Assembly: GCA_938091995.1 (NCBI GenBank)
Contig: CALKNZ010000037.1
Span: 1-48,533, forward strand
Source of the DNA: an uncultured Luminiphilus sp.
GTDB taxonomy: Bacteria > Pseudomonadota > Gammaproteobacteria > Pseudomonadales > Halieaceae
DNA length: 48,533 nucleotides
Direction: 5' to 3'
The notes under the pieces were generated by a model. It was not told the DNA's origin. It did not search any database and worked only from the letters and a program-made list of their open reading frames with translations. Position 1 is the first letter of the stretch. Every line of letters begins with the position of its first letter. The translations under genes and the position numbers were made by a program. Positions 1-7,646 of the stretch are shown one piece after another.

Positions 1-210
1 GTAATCGTTCATGCCTTTCTCATCAGACCAGGCATTCCATTCGCCGATGACAGACATGAGGTCTGCAGGTGTCTTACCTTCATTCATCGCGCAGCCATAA
101 AGCTCGGTGCCGCCAAAGCCCGCAGGCATGTGATCATCTGCCAGAGCAGTTTGTGTTTGTAGAGCCCCAACAACACCGACCGCAAGCAAAGTCTTTAGGA
201 TGTTTTCCAT
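1..210 (-). CDS. Secreted protein of unknown function, N-terminal part only
   Basis: A minus-strand reading frame starts with ATG at 208-210 and runs off the left edge of the window, giving 70 visible residues. An AGAGGA ribosome site lies about 5 bases upstream of the ATG. The first 23 or so residues form a typical Sec signal peptide: a lysine near the start, a hydrophobic core LLAVGVVGAL, and a likely cut after ALA. The mature protein would begin DDHMPAGFGG and contains one early cysteine in the motif LYGCAMNEG. I recognise no family, and no function is assigned. An exported or periplasmic location is inferred from the signal peptide alone. The C-terminal part lies outside the window. Confidence 0.7.
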   Translation of the reverse strand, partial: MENILKTLLAVGVVGALQTQTALADDHMPAGFGGTELYGCAMNEGKTPADLMSVIGEWNAWSDEKGMNDY

Positions 211-573
211 TATTTTTCCTCTGTAATTTGTGTTCGATTGCGCCAAAGGTTTTCATAAAACTCCGACTCACTAGACCCTACAGAGCGTGCCTGTTGCCTG
301 TCAAATACAGTGTCTGAAACTGTGAGTTGCGCACCCATACTGTACTGGGCAATGACGTTTAGTATTTTCCGTAACCGTAAACGGGCCCACAGCCATAGGT
401 GCGTTATGAGGTTTATTTTCGATGTTGATCAATATTGGACCGGTTCGGTCAGGCTGATTATTGGGTATGCCTGTGCCTGTGCCTATGACCCCGTATCAAG
501 TGGTACCACATTGGGCTAACTAGCGAGCTGAGGGTCGAAAAGGTTGCTCTTTGACTTTGGACGGTATCAGCCG
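211..573. other. Intergenic stretch with no supported gene
   Basis: I see no convincing coding frame here. The open frames present lack a ribosome site and have an unnatural composition. The promoter of the small secreted protein should lie in the left part. The only structure noted is a short tandem hexamer near 469-488 (two copies of TGCCTG followed by TGCCTA). Confidence 0.5.
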
Positions 574-771
574 TTAGCGCTCATAATGACCCGTAACTTC
601 AGGGGTCAAGCCGGCCAGTGTTTGAGTGAGTCTTTTCTTGTAACGGCGCTGGCGGCGTCTTGCTTTGGCAGGGTTGGCACGCCAGCCTTGGCGCTTATCG
701 TGCACGAGCTCATCAAGATCGTCGGCGATTTGAATGTGTGCACCATCAGCCTCGTAGGTTCTTCGCGTCAT
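574..771 (-). CDS. Small basic hypothetical protein (65 aa)
   Basis: A 65-residue frame with an asymmetric, protein-like composition. The first half is acidic and hydrophilic (DGAHIQIADDLDELVHDKR) and the second half is strongly basic (ARRRQRRYKKR). That pattern is unusual for a chance frame and suggests a small soluble nucleic-acid-binding or ribosome-associated protein, but I cannot name a family. No strong Shine-Dalgarno sequence precedes the ATG, which lowers confidence. It lies 114 bases downstream of the PQQ dehydrogenase gene on the same strand, so it could be the last gene of that transcript or a separate unit. The overlapping plus-strand frames show no such compositional signal. Confidence 0.5.
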   Translation of the reverse strand: MTRRTYEADGAHIQIADDLDELVHDKRQGWRANPAKARRRQRRYKKRLTQTLAGLTPEVTGHYER

Positions 772-885
772 TTTTTCAACAGCCTGTGAATCAAGGCGGT
801 AGTTTTGCGTTTCAGACGCCGTCTCGGCAAGTTACATCACCGCATTGGTATCAACGAAAGTTAGACACAGGGGCAGTGCAAGACG

Positions 886-3138
886 TCACGGCAGCGCTTG
901 CTCGGCGGCGTGCCACTCACTCCCTTGAGTACGGCGCTCAAATAACTGCCAGGCCTCATCAATGAGATACAGGTGCAGAGCTTCGACTTGACTGGCATCT
1001 AATAAGTCAGAGAAGTCACCCATGCCACGCTCCGCCAGTGTCCCTTGAAGCACGATCTGAGAAAATGCCTGATGAGTATCGGCGCTCATAAGTCGTAGGT
1101 CGGGTATTCCCGCACCACGGCCGTCAATGTTGGCATGACATTTGGCGCAGTTACGTAAAAAAAGCGTGGCGCCTTCAGCGATTTGCTCTGGTGAACCGCG
1201 CCGGGTCACAGCAGGAGGCGTTGTACTGTCTGTGGTATGGAGAATTTCGGGACGCTTAGGTACCACCCCCCCACTCAATTTGAAAGCGATCATCCGTCCA
1301 CCATTGCCGTAGGTGTACGCTGCCATGCCGGGCACGTAGTCGTTACCGTTGCCACCGCCAACCCCCGTCAATATCGCAATGTATTGAGTGCCATTCACGC
1401 TGTAGCTCATGGGGGCGGCCATCATACTCGCGCCAACCGAAATTTCATGCAGTGTTTCTCCGGTGTGGGCGTCCAGAGCTGCCAATTCTCCGGTACCTCT
1501 GCCTTGAAAAACGAGACCACCGGCCGTGCTGAGCACGCCGCCACCGTTCCAGAAGGCGTTCATATTACCTATCCAGGGTCCCGAAGTTTCTCGTTCCCAG
1601 GCGAGTGTTTGGGTCACGGGGTTCCAGGCTCTTAAAAATCCTCGAATGGTAGTGTCAGGCTGCCCCGCACCCAGCATTTCAATGGGGGGCAGTGTCTTGG
1701 CGAGTGCGCTGTCTAAACCCCACTCGCCAGGGGTTGGAAAAATATATTGTGAATGACTATTTAACCCACCTTGCTGATAACTAAATGCCTCGTCAGGCAT
1801 GGTCCAAATAGCACCGGCCTCTTTTGCAGGTATATAGACCAAACCAGTTTGTGGGTTGTATGACATAGGCTGCCAGTTGTGAGCGCCCTGGGGACCTGGA
1901 AATATGAGCTTGGGTTCGTCGAAATATTCAGCCTGTTCTGTCTCGACCGGACGGCCTGTATCGAGGTCAATATGACTCGCCCAAGTCACCTGGGCGTAGG
2001 GTTTTGCAGAGATTAGTTCGCCGGTGACCCGATCTAAAACGTAGAAAAAACCATTTTTTGGAGCCTGCATTAGCACCTGGCGAGATCTGCCCTCAATGTC
2101 TAAATCAGCAAGAATGATTTTCTGTGTGGCGGTAAAATCCCAGTTGTCACCAGGGGTGGTCTGATAGTGCCAAACCAAGCGTCCGCTATCTGGGTTAATA
2201 GCAAGAATCGAGGCCAGATAGAGATTGTCTCCCCCCTCAGGGCTTCTCAACTTACGCGGATAGGGGGCCGCGTTTCCGGTGCCCACGTAGAGGAGATTGA
2301 GTTTTGGATCAAAGGCCATGGCATCCCAGACGGTTCCTCCCAATCCCACCTGCCACAAGCTATTTGGGTCCCAGGTGGCTGCTGCGACTTCGAGTTCCGG
2401 GTGTTCAAAGGGTGGGTTGGGGCTACCAGGCACGGTAAAAAATCGCCATTGCTGCTCGCCAGTATTAATGTCATAGGCCGTGATGTAGCCGCGTGCATCA
2501 AACTCGGCCCCCGCGTTACCAATAACGACCAGATTGTTGGCAATGTAAGGTGCCCCGGTAATCGTGTAGCCCCGATTGCGGTCGATAAACGTATCGGCCC
2601 GCCACTGAACAGCGCCATCATTTTTATCGAGGGCAAACAGGTAGCCATCGAGGGAAGCGACAAACACCAGATTATCTGTGAGTGCAACGCCTCGATTAAC
2701 CACACCACAGCAGACTTTGCGCATGAATTGTGGGTTTATTTTCGGGTCAAACTGCCACAGCGATTGGCCAGTAGCAGCGTCTACTGCAAAAGCAATACCC
2801 TGCGGGCCACTGCCGTACAGTACGCCATCAACCATTAACGGGGTGGCCTCATAGCCATGCTCAGAAGGCAGGTCGATGTGCCAGGCATAGCCTAGCTCAG
2901 CGACATTATCGCGAGTGATTTGTTGAAGGGGTGAGAAGTAAGCCTGTTGATAATCACCACCCCCTGTCAGCCAGCTGCCGGACTGCAGTGAATCGTAGAC
3001 GGGCAGTTGCTCGGTAGCGGAGTTATTTGCGGTTGAATTGCTATCATCTAACGAATAGCTGGTCTCATTTTTTGTCTCGCAGGCGTTAACAAGAACAAGA
3101 ATCAGCGCGCAAAGAGGGGCGATCCCGGCAACTCTCAA
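886..3138 (-). CDS. PQQ-dependent dehydrogenase with C-terminal cytochrome c (quinohemoprotein alcohol dehydrogenase type), lipoprotein
   Basis: Oxidises a so far undefined alcohol or related substrate outside the inner membrane, passing electrons from PQQ to a covalently bound heme c. The N-terminus is a lipoprotein signal with lipobox LVNAC (Cys20). The eight-bladed PQQ propeller follows. It has the vicinal disulfide pair Cys143-Cys144 (CCGVVNRG), the metal ligands Glu212 (GAEFDARG) and Asn289 (GTGNAAP), and the catalytic Asp334 (NWDFTATQ). The residue two places after Asp334 is Thr, not the extra Asp of lanthanide enzymes, so a calcium enzyme is likely. The C-terminal 90 residues hold CAKCH (664-668), with Met706 a plausible axial ligand. 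The start is TTG, overlapping the hydrolase stop codon as TTGA, preceded by GGAGAGAG. At 750 aa it fits quinohemoprotein dehydrogenases. Substrate is not predictable from the sequence. Confidence 0.93.
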   Translation of the reverse strand: MRVAGIAPLCALILVLVNACETKNETSYSLDDSNSTANNSATEQLPVYDSLQSGSWLTGGGDYQQAYFSPLQQITRDNVAELGYAWHIDLPSEHGYEATPLMVDGVLYGSGPQGIAFAVDAATGQSLWQFDPKINPQFMRKVCCGVVNRGVALTDNLVFVASLDGYLFALDKNDGAVQWRADTFIDRNRGYTITGAPYIANNLVVIGNAGAEFDARGYITAYDINTGEQQWRFFTVPGSPNPPFEHPELEVAAATWDPNSLWQVGLGGTVWDAMAFDPKLNLLYVGTGNAAPYPRKLRSPEGGDNLYLASILAINPDSGRLVWHYQTTPGDNWDFTATQKIILADLDIEGRSRQVLMQAPKNGFFYVLDRVTGELISAKPYAQVTWASHIDLDTGRPVETEQAEYFDEPKLIFPGPQGAHNWQPMSYNPQTGLVYIPAKEAGAIWTMPDEAFSYQQGGLNSHSQYIFPTPGEWGLDSALAKTLPPIEMLGAGQPDTTIRGFLRAWNPVTQTLAWERETSGPWIGNMNAFWNGGGVLSTAGGLVFQGRGTGELAALDAHTGETLHEISVGASMMAAPMSYSVNGTQYIAILTGVGGGNGNDYVPGMAAYTYGNGGRMIAFKLSGGVVPKRPEILHTTDSTTPPAVTRRGSPEQIAEGATLFLRNCAKCHANIDGRGAGIPDLRLMSADTHQAFSQIVLQGTLAERGMGDFSDLLDASQVEALHLYLIDEAWQLFERRTQGSEWHAAEQALP

Positions 3139-4025
3139 TGACTCTCTCCAGATTCACCAAGGATAAAGTCCTTGGATTCGGGGCGATGATAAGGCCGGCT
3201 CATAAAGCGCTCCACAGTGGCGTTGAAAAGTTCGGGGTCTGTTGCCGGGGTGAAGTGGGTCTCTCCTGGAAAAATAGCGAGATGTGCTTTGGGAAGCGTT
3301 TGGTACATCAGGACCGTGTGCTCGTCTCGAATAATGTCCTTATCCCCGGCCATGACTAATACCGGTGCTTCAATGCTGGCCAATTCGGCCAACGTCATAT
3401 CGGGCAATTCCCTTAAAAGGTAAAATTGTTGTTTGAGGGCAGCCCAGTTTTGGTCGGTGTTCTCTGCGGCGATCTGGCGGTCTATTTCCTGAGAAAATTC
3501 CATCACCCAGTCAACGGCCCAGCCATGTACAGCGCTACGATCAGGGCTTAGATTCGCGCCCATGACGGCGAGACGATCAACGCTGTCGGGGTGTGAGTGA
3601 GCGATCTCAAGACTTATATTACCGCCATCACTCCAACCAATAAGGCGTACGGGGGGCAGTTCCAGGTGATTGATAAGTCCTAGCCAGTCCGAGGCCATGA
3701 GCCGATAGGTCATCTGCTCTTCGGTCATGCTAGATCTGCCGTGAGCTCGGCTGTCCGCTACGATGACCTGATAGTGTGGAGCAAAATGATTGATCTGCGC
3801 TGACATGTCAGAAATGCTTTGACCACTGCCATGAATAATTACCAGGGGTTCCCCCTCACCATAGATCTCGTAATACAGTTTGATACCGTTAATTGCTAAG
3901 TATTCGCCTGCTTCGGCATTGTTGCCATAGTTTGGTGAAGCCGCTGTCGCGGTGGTTGTTAGTAAGGCGGCAGTAACGGCGTAAACAGCTATCGCTAGCA
4001 TGAAAATTTGTCTTGCGCTGCCCAT
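3135..4025 (-). CDS. Exported alpha/beta hydrolase
   Basis: A serine hydrolase of the alpha/beta fold. The nucleophile elbow is GWSDG, the oxyanion-side motif is IHGSGQS, the likely acid is the Asp in MAGDKDIIRD, and the catalytic His is in GETHFTP near the C-terminus. I chose the ATG at 4023-4025 because GGGGAGA precedes it at good spacing and it begins directly with a signal peptide (MGSARQIFMLAIAVYAVTAA, cut near TATAA). An ATG at 4047-4049 would add eight residues and also has a possible ribosome site. The stop overlaps the TTG start of the PQQ dehydrogenase, so the two are translationally coupled and may act on the same exported substrate, for example ester cleavage followed by alcohol oxidation. 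That functional link is inference. Esterase, lactonase or epoxide hydrolase activity cannot be separated from sequence alone. Confidence 0.88.
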   Translation of the reverse strand: MGSARQIFMLAIAVYAVTAALLTTTATAASPNYGNNAEAGEYLAINGIKLYYEIYGEGEPLVIIHGSGQSISDMSAQINHFAPHYQVIVADSRAHGRSSMTEEQMTYRLMASDWLGLINHLELPPVRLIGWSDGGNISLEIAHSHPDSVDRLAVMGANLSPDRSAVHGWAVDWVMEFSQEIDRQIAAENTDQNWAALKQQFYLLRELPDMTLAELASIEAPVLVMAGDKDIIRDEHTVLMYQTLPKAHLAIFPGETHFTPATDPELFNATVERFMSRPYHRPESKDFILGESGESH

Positions 4026-4062
4026 GGTAAAGTCTCCCCGACAGGTCATGGCCTGTTCCCTT

Positions 4063-4093
4063 ATTTGTGAAGGCCTCCGGATTTGTGAAGGCC
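4063..4093. repeat. Two 13-bp direct repeats, 18-bp period, in the leader of the hydrolase gene
   Basis: ATTTGTGAAGGCC occurs at 4063-4075 and again at 4081-4093, exactly 18 bases apart. The repeats lie 38-68 bases upstream of the hydrolase ATG. They could be a duplicated operator or simply a short tandem duplication; no regulator is suggested by the neighbours. Confidence 0.7.
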
Positions 4094-4373
4094 CACCGCC
4101 ACCTTCTCATGCTTTGGTGGTGTCCGTAGTTATCGACTAAAACTTAGCACATGCTGTGATTGCAAACAGCTAGTTAGATGTAAGCGATAGAGCGAACTGG
4201 GGTCTAAAAGGCATTGGCTTCCCCTTCAGGTGGCTTTTTGTTGCAGAGAGGGTCAAAGCCAAGGGTTGATCTTAGGCGTTAAAGCGCTCTTTATTCTTAG
4301 ATGGTCGTGTTTTTTATTCAGGTCTATGCATCAAAAGGTTCGGTATCTTTTGGCTCTAGTGTTACCGGCAAAG

Positions 4374-4492
4374 CCCAAAGCCCAAAGCCCAAAACCCAAA
4401 ACCCAAAACCCAAAATCCAAAATCCAAAACCCAAAACCCAAAACCCAAAACCCAAAACCCAAAACCCAAAACCCAAAACCCAAAACCCAAAA
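4374..4492. repeat. Heptanucleotide tandem repeat, (CCCAAAA) x17, TTTTGGG on the other strand
   Basis: Seventeen contiguous 7-bp units. The first two are CCCAAAG, then four CCCAAAA, two TCCAAAA and nine CCCAAAA, with perfect phase over 119 bp. The array sits between the stop of the M20 peptidase (4540) and the start of the hydrolase-dehydrogenase unit (4025), about 350 bases upstream of the latter's ATG. The minus strand, which is the transcribed sense for both neighbours, carries GGG every seven bases, so it could fold into G-quadruplexes as DNA or RNA. All six frames are open through the array because the unit contains no stop, so open frames across it are not evidence of a gene. Copy-number change by slippage is likely. 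Confidence 0.97.
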
Positions 4493-4539
4493 CCTAGGCC
4501 GACACCATGATGTTTGGTGCAGTAGGGTCCCTTAATACC

Positions 4540-6024
4540 TTAGAGTCCTTTACCGGCACCTATAAGCATGCCTCTTGCTACGGCAATTGCCTTGTTGAAA
4601 CTGCGATCAGTGATGTATTCATTAGTGCCGTGCACGGACCTGATCTGGTCTGCGCCTACGGAGTTACCGTGAAAGCGATACTGATCTTTGGCGAGCTTGA
4701 CGTAATGTCGGGTATCAGTGGTCGCTTGCAGAAGTGAGGGAACAACCAGTGCCTCAGGATAAACCTCCGTCGTCGCGGCGCTAATTACGGCAAATCCGTT
4801 GCCAGCGGCGTCGGCTACGCCTGGTCGATCTGTCCAGCGATCATTGGTGATGACTATACTTGAATCATCGACAATATCGGTCACTGCTTCGATCAGCATT
4901 TCGACACTATCGCCGGGGAGCAGTCGAAAATTGACCTTGGCTTCAGCGCGCTGTGGAATCACGTTTTCTTTAATGCCGGCATTGAACATGGTCAGGGCAG
5001 TGGTAGTCCTAACCATGGGTTGAGTTATCGTTTCTTTCGCCATTTGTCGAGCGATCAACCCATCGAATAGCCATAAGTTATTCAATAAAAAACGCTCCGG
5101 TTGGTCCATTTCGGGAGCCATCATGGCCAGAGCGCTGCGCATTGGCTCAACCAGTTTGGGTTTGAACGGATTGCGTTCGATGCGATCAAGGGCTCTGGCT
5201 AGCGTTCCTATAGCACCGGTGCTCGCAGGGCTTGATGAGTGACCGCCAGGTGCTTTCGTTGACAGTGTCAGCGTGACATACCCTTTTTCTGCCACATTGA
5301 TCATGGCGATATCTCGCCCGGGTAATAAAGGGGTATCCCGCACCACAAATCCGCCTTCATCAACCATCCAATCAAAGCTGAGGTTAAGTTCGCGCATGCG
5401 CGTTGCCAATGCAGCTGCACCGTTTTCACCCCCAATTTCCTCATCGTGGCCAAAGCCAAAGACCAATGTCCGTCGAGGCTCGAAACCCTGTTCCAGCAAG
5501 CTTTCAGTGGCTTCTAATAAACTGATGACGCCCTGTTTATCATCTAAAGTGCCACGTCCGTACAGCCTGTCGTTTTCAATAACACCCGCAAAAGGAGGAT
5601 GCTGCCAACTATCTTCGGTGCCTTGTTCAACCGGCACGACGTCAGTGTGGGCGGTGAACAAAACAGCATTGAGACGCGGGTCACTGCCGGACCAGCGTAA
5701 TAAGATGCTATGGGTATTGATGTATTCCACATCAAGCTGCTGAAATGTTTTCGGATAGCTCTGTTCTAAAAATCCATTCAGCTCGCTAAAGGCCTCGTAG
5801 TCTATTTTTGCTTGGTCTTGGAAACTTATGGTTTTGAAGCGGACAGCCTCTGCAAGACGCTCTAGTGGAGAGGTGGCTTGGCAGAGGTGGCTTGGCAAAA
5901 GGAGAGCGCAGATGAGGAGTATTGGGCAATAAAGACTGGGTGGTGTCACAGCAACATTCTGGGAGGGCGTGTTGTGCTGGGCGAGGTGTGGTTTTTTGTT
6001 CGTCGATTCATGGCCTAAAAACAT
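4540..6024 (-). CDS. M20 family metallopeptidase (Gly-X carboxypeptidase / PM20D1-like)
   Basis: A zinc-dependent exo- or dipeptidase of family M20. The di-zinc site is clear: HTD in FTAHTDVVPV (first His ligand plus Asp), GRGTLDDKQG (bridging Asp), the DEEIGG pair (catalytic base and ligand), and the C-terminal SVHGTNE (last His). The dimerisation 'lid' domain lies between, beginning around GGHSSSP. Residues about 32-48 (LYCPILLICALLLPSHLC) form a signal or membrane anchor preceded by an unusually long polar N-terminus, so the enzyme is probably exported or anchored. AGGAG precedes the ATG by 9 bases. At 494 aa it fits the longer PM20D1/CPS1 branch rather than cytosolic PepV/ArgE. It stands alone; the repeat array lies downstream. 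Substrate specificity is not predictable. Confidence 0.9.
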   Translation of the reverse strand: MFLGHESTNKKPHLAQHNTPSQNVAVTPPSLYCPILLICALLLPSHLCQATSPLERLAEAVRFKTISFQDQAKIDYEAFSELNGFLEQSYPKTFQQLDVEYINTHSILLRWSGSDPRLNAVLFTAHTDVVPVEQGTEDSWQHPPFAGVIENDRLYGRGTLDDKQGVISLLEATESLLEQGFEPRRTLVFGFGHDEEIGGENGAAALATRMRELNLSFDWMVDEGGFVVRDTPLLPGRDIAMINVAEKGYVTLTLSTKAPGGHSSSPASTGAIGTLARALDRIERNPFKPKLVEPMRSALAMMAPEMDQPERFLLNNLWLFDGLIARQMAKETITQPMVRTTTALTMFNAGIKENVIPQRAEAKVNFRLLPGDSVEMLIEAVTDIVDDSSIVITNDRWTDRPGVADAAGNGFAVISAATTEVYPEALVVPSLLQATTDTRHYVKLAKDQYRFHGNSVGADQIRSVHGTNEYITDRSFNKAIAVARGMLIGAGKGL

Positions 6025-6170
6025 AAGTTCTTACTCCTAATGAGGCGTCTAGTGGGAGAGCGCAGGCCGAATTTAACCGGTTCAAATGAGCTATCTTCAA
6101 AGTCACTATCGATCTCAGTAGGTACGCCTGATATGCCTAAATTGTTGTGCTGACTTTTGGCTCTCGCCTA

Positions 6171-6683
6171 CTACCAGTGGCTCGTGCCAGGCTCACCTTT
6201 GAACGGACCCACAACTCGCTCAGTGATCCATCCTCCGTAAAAGATACCGGGCTGTGGCCTCACCTGCTCACCATCGACTGTACAGTTGACCAACGATGGA
6301 TAAAAGGACACGTGCCCATCGAGTTGCGCAAAGCTCGTCACCGGATCACGATATTGCCAGGCAATTGCTCCCAACGCTTCATGGACCTGTAAGGAAAAGT
6401 AGTTAGCGGTTCCTTTCCATTCACAGAAACTACTTTTACTTATTGCTGCTAGAGCACTCCAATTCACATCGGATGCGGGAATATAGTAGGTCGGTGGATG
6501 AGCGGTTTCCAGAACACGTAGCGTGCGGCAGCTATTTGCCAGTATCAAGCTATTGAACCTTACATCGATCTGTTCTTTGCTGGGCATAAGTGCTGGAGGG
6601 CGTGGATAATCCCATACAGATTCTTGCCCCTGTTGGGGTGCGACGGCGAAATCGGGTCGCTGGGTTCCGGTGAATTCCCACAT
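6171..6683 (-). CDS. DUF427 domain protein
   Basis: Recognised as DUF427 by the motif LRVLETAHPPTYYIP followed by FCEWKGTANYFSL and, later, the aromatic stretch AIAWQYRDP and the ending FYGGWIT. These proteins are small, soluble and mostly uncharacterised, so no reaction is assigned. The ATG at 6681-6683 is preferred because AGGAG lies 5-6 bases upstream and the protein then begins MWEFTGTQRPDF; an ATG seven codons earlier has no comparable site. The protein is about 170 aa. It is on the same strand as the RidA gene upstream, about 100 bases away, so a shared transcript is possible. Confidence 0.88.
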   Translation of the reverse strand: MWEFTGTQRPDFAVAPQQGQESVWDYPRPPALMPSKEQIDVRFNSLILANSCRTLRVLETAHPPTYYIPASDVNWSALAAISKSSFCEWKGTANYFSLQVHEALGAIAWQYRDPVTSFAQLDGHVSFYPSLVNCTVDGEQVRPQPGIFYGGWITERVVGPFKGEPGTSHW

Positions 6684-6789
6684 GGTATCTCCTGCGGTTT
6701 CCATAACTAATCGCTACAGTGTGCTGCTCGCTCGCTAAAAAGCATCACCATAGATGTCGGTATTGGCCATCTATCACGACGACTAATGC

Positions 6790-7176
6790 TTAGTCTGTCG
6801 TTGCTATAGCCTCTATTTCAATCATGAGTTCGGGCAGCGCTAGGGCTCTTACCTCGACGATAGTATCTGCAGGATAGGGGGCTGAGAACCATTGCTTGCG
6901 AAGCGCTACGATGCGTTCAAAATAGCCCATGTCTGTGAGATAAATAGTGACTTTGATCACCCGAGATAGATCGGAGCCTCCTGCTCGCAAGGTACGCTGT
7001 AAAGACTCGAACGTGGCTTCTGCTTGAGCATCAAAGTCGCCAATGCCGACAAGGTCGCCGGACTCAGCAATGGCAGCATGGCCTGACAGATAGAGCAAAC
7101 CGTTGACCTTGAAACCCGGGGATATATGGAAAGGCGCTAGGGGGTCGGGTGTGAGTTCAATTGGGGCCGCGCTCAT
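6790..7176 (-). CDS. RidA family (YjgF/YER057c/UK114) protein
   Basis: At 128 aa it has the expected length for this trimeric family. The C-terminal signature VEVRALALPELMIEIEAIA carries the arginine that in true RidA enzymes binds the carboxylate of 2-aminoacrylate or other enamine/imine intermediates, and the downstream glutamate of the same signature is also present. YLSGHAA and KVTIYLTDM are the other family landmarks. It is therefore probably a reactive enamine/imine deaminase or a closely related RidA subgroup member acting in the cytosol. The start ATG has AGGAG 9 bases upstream. The next gene downstream on this strand is the DUF427 gene. Confidence 0.9.
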   Translation of the reverse strand: MSAAPIELTPDPLAPFHISPGFKVNGLLYLSGHAAIAESGDLVGIGDFDAQAEATFESLQRTLRAGGSDLSRVIKVTIYLTDMGYFERIVALRKQWFSAPYPADTIVEVRALALPELMIEIEAIATTD

Positions 7177-7646
7177 AAAATGTACTCCTGCTGTCAGAGA
7201 GGCTGTAGCGAGGTCATGAACTTAGGTCATGTCCCAGTCAGTCCTGGTAGATTTAGATTGCCAAGTTGGCACGACGTTAAGATCATACTGGCATTAGACC
7301 GGTCAACCCAGCACATAATGGTGCCCTAATCTTCGCACCGGTGGCTGATACTGATCAAAGGCGGCTAACTCTTGGTCGCGAGATCCACACCCAATGGCTA
7401 ATGAATGCTGCACCTTGCGGTGCTTTTCGAGAGTAAGAAAGAGACGAGGTTGTCGCTATTATTAAAGATTGCCGCGCGTTACTGAGATGATTGTTAAATT
7501 TGTATGCTGGTTACGCTGATACCGTGTTCTCGGCGTGGACAGGTTCCGATGTTATGGCCTTTATGCACAGTTGCGTAGCGATACAGCGCCGCTTGCAGGG
7601 TGTGTGAGCAGAAAAAGGTAGCGAGCGCTAAGGTAAAGCTTTTAAC
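7177..7646. other. 470-bp intergenic stretch without a supported gene
   Basis: No frame of convincing composition and no tRNA- or rRNA-like structure was seen. The region separates the RidA unit from the ppc 3' end. Its right end holds a small hairpin followed by a T-run on the minus strand, a possible ppc terminator listed separately. Confidence 0.5.
7612..7630 (-). terminator. Possible intrinsic terminator after ppc
   Basis: On the minus strand TAGCGCTCGCTA, a 4-bp stem with a 4-nt loop, is followed by CC and five T residues, starting 16 bases after the ppc stop. The stem is short, so the call is weak. Confidence 0.3.

Noticed and set aside
469..488. Tandem TGCCTG hexamers as a possible CRISPR or contingency repeat
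   Set aside because: Only two perfect copies and one variant, without spacers; too short to be meaningful.
2167..2838. 223-codon plus-strand open frame antisense to the PQQ dehydrogenase
   Set aside because: It mirrors a clearly real gene whose catalytic motifs are on the other strand; the antisense product has no recognisable domain.
4230..4535. Open frames across the heptamer array giving a repetitive Pro-Lys-Thr-Gln-Asn peptide
   Set aside because: A 7-bp unit without stop codons keeps all frames open; there is no ribosome site or non-repeat domain, so the frames are a by-product of the repeat.
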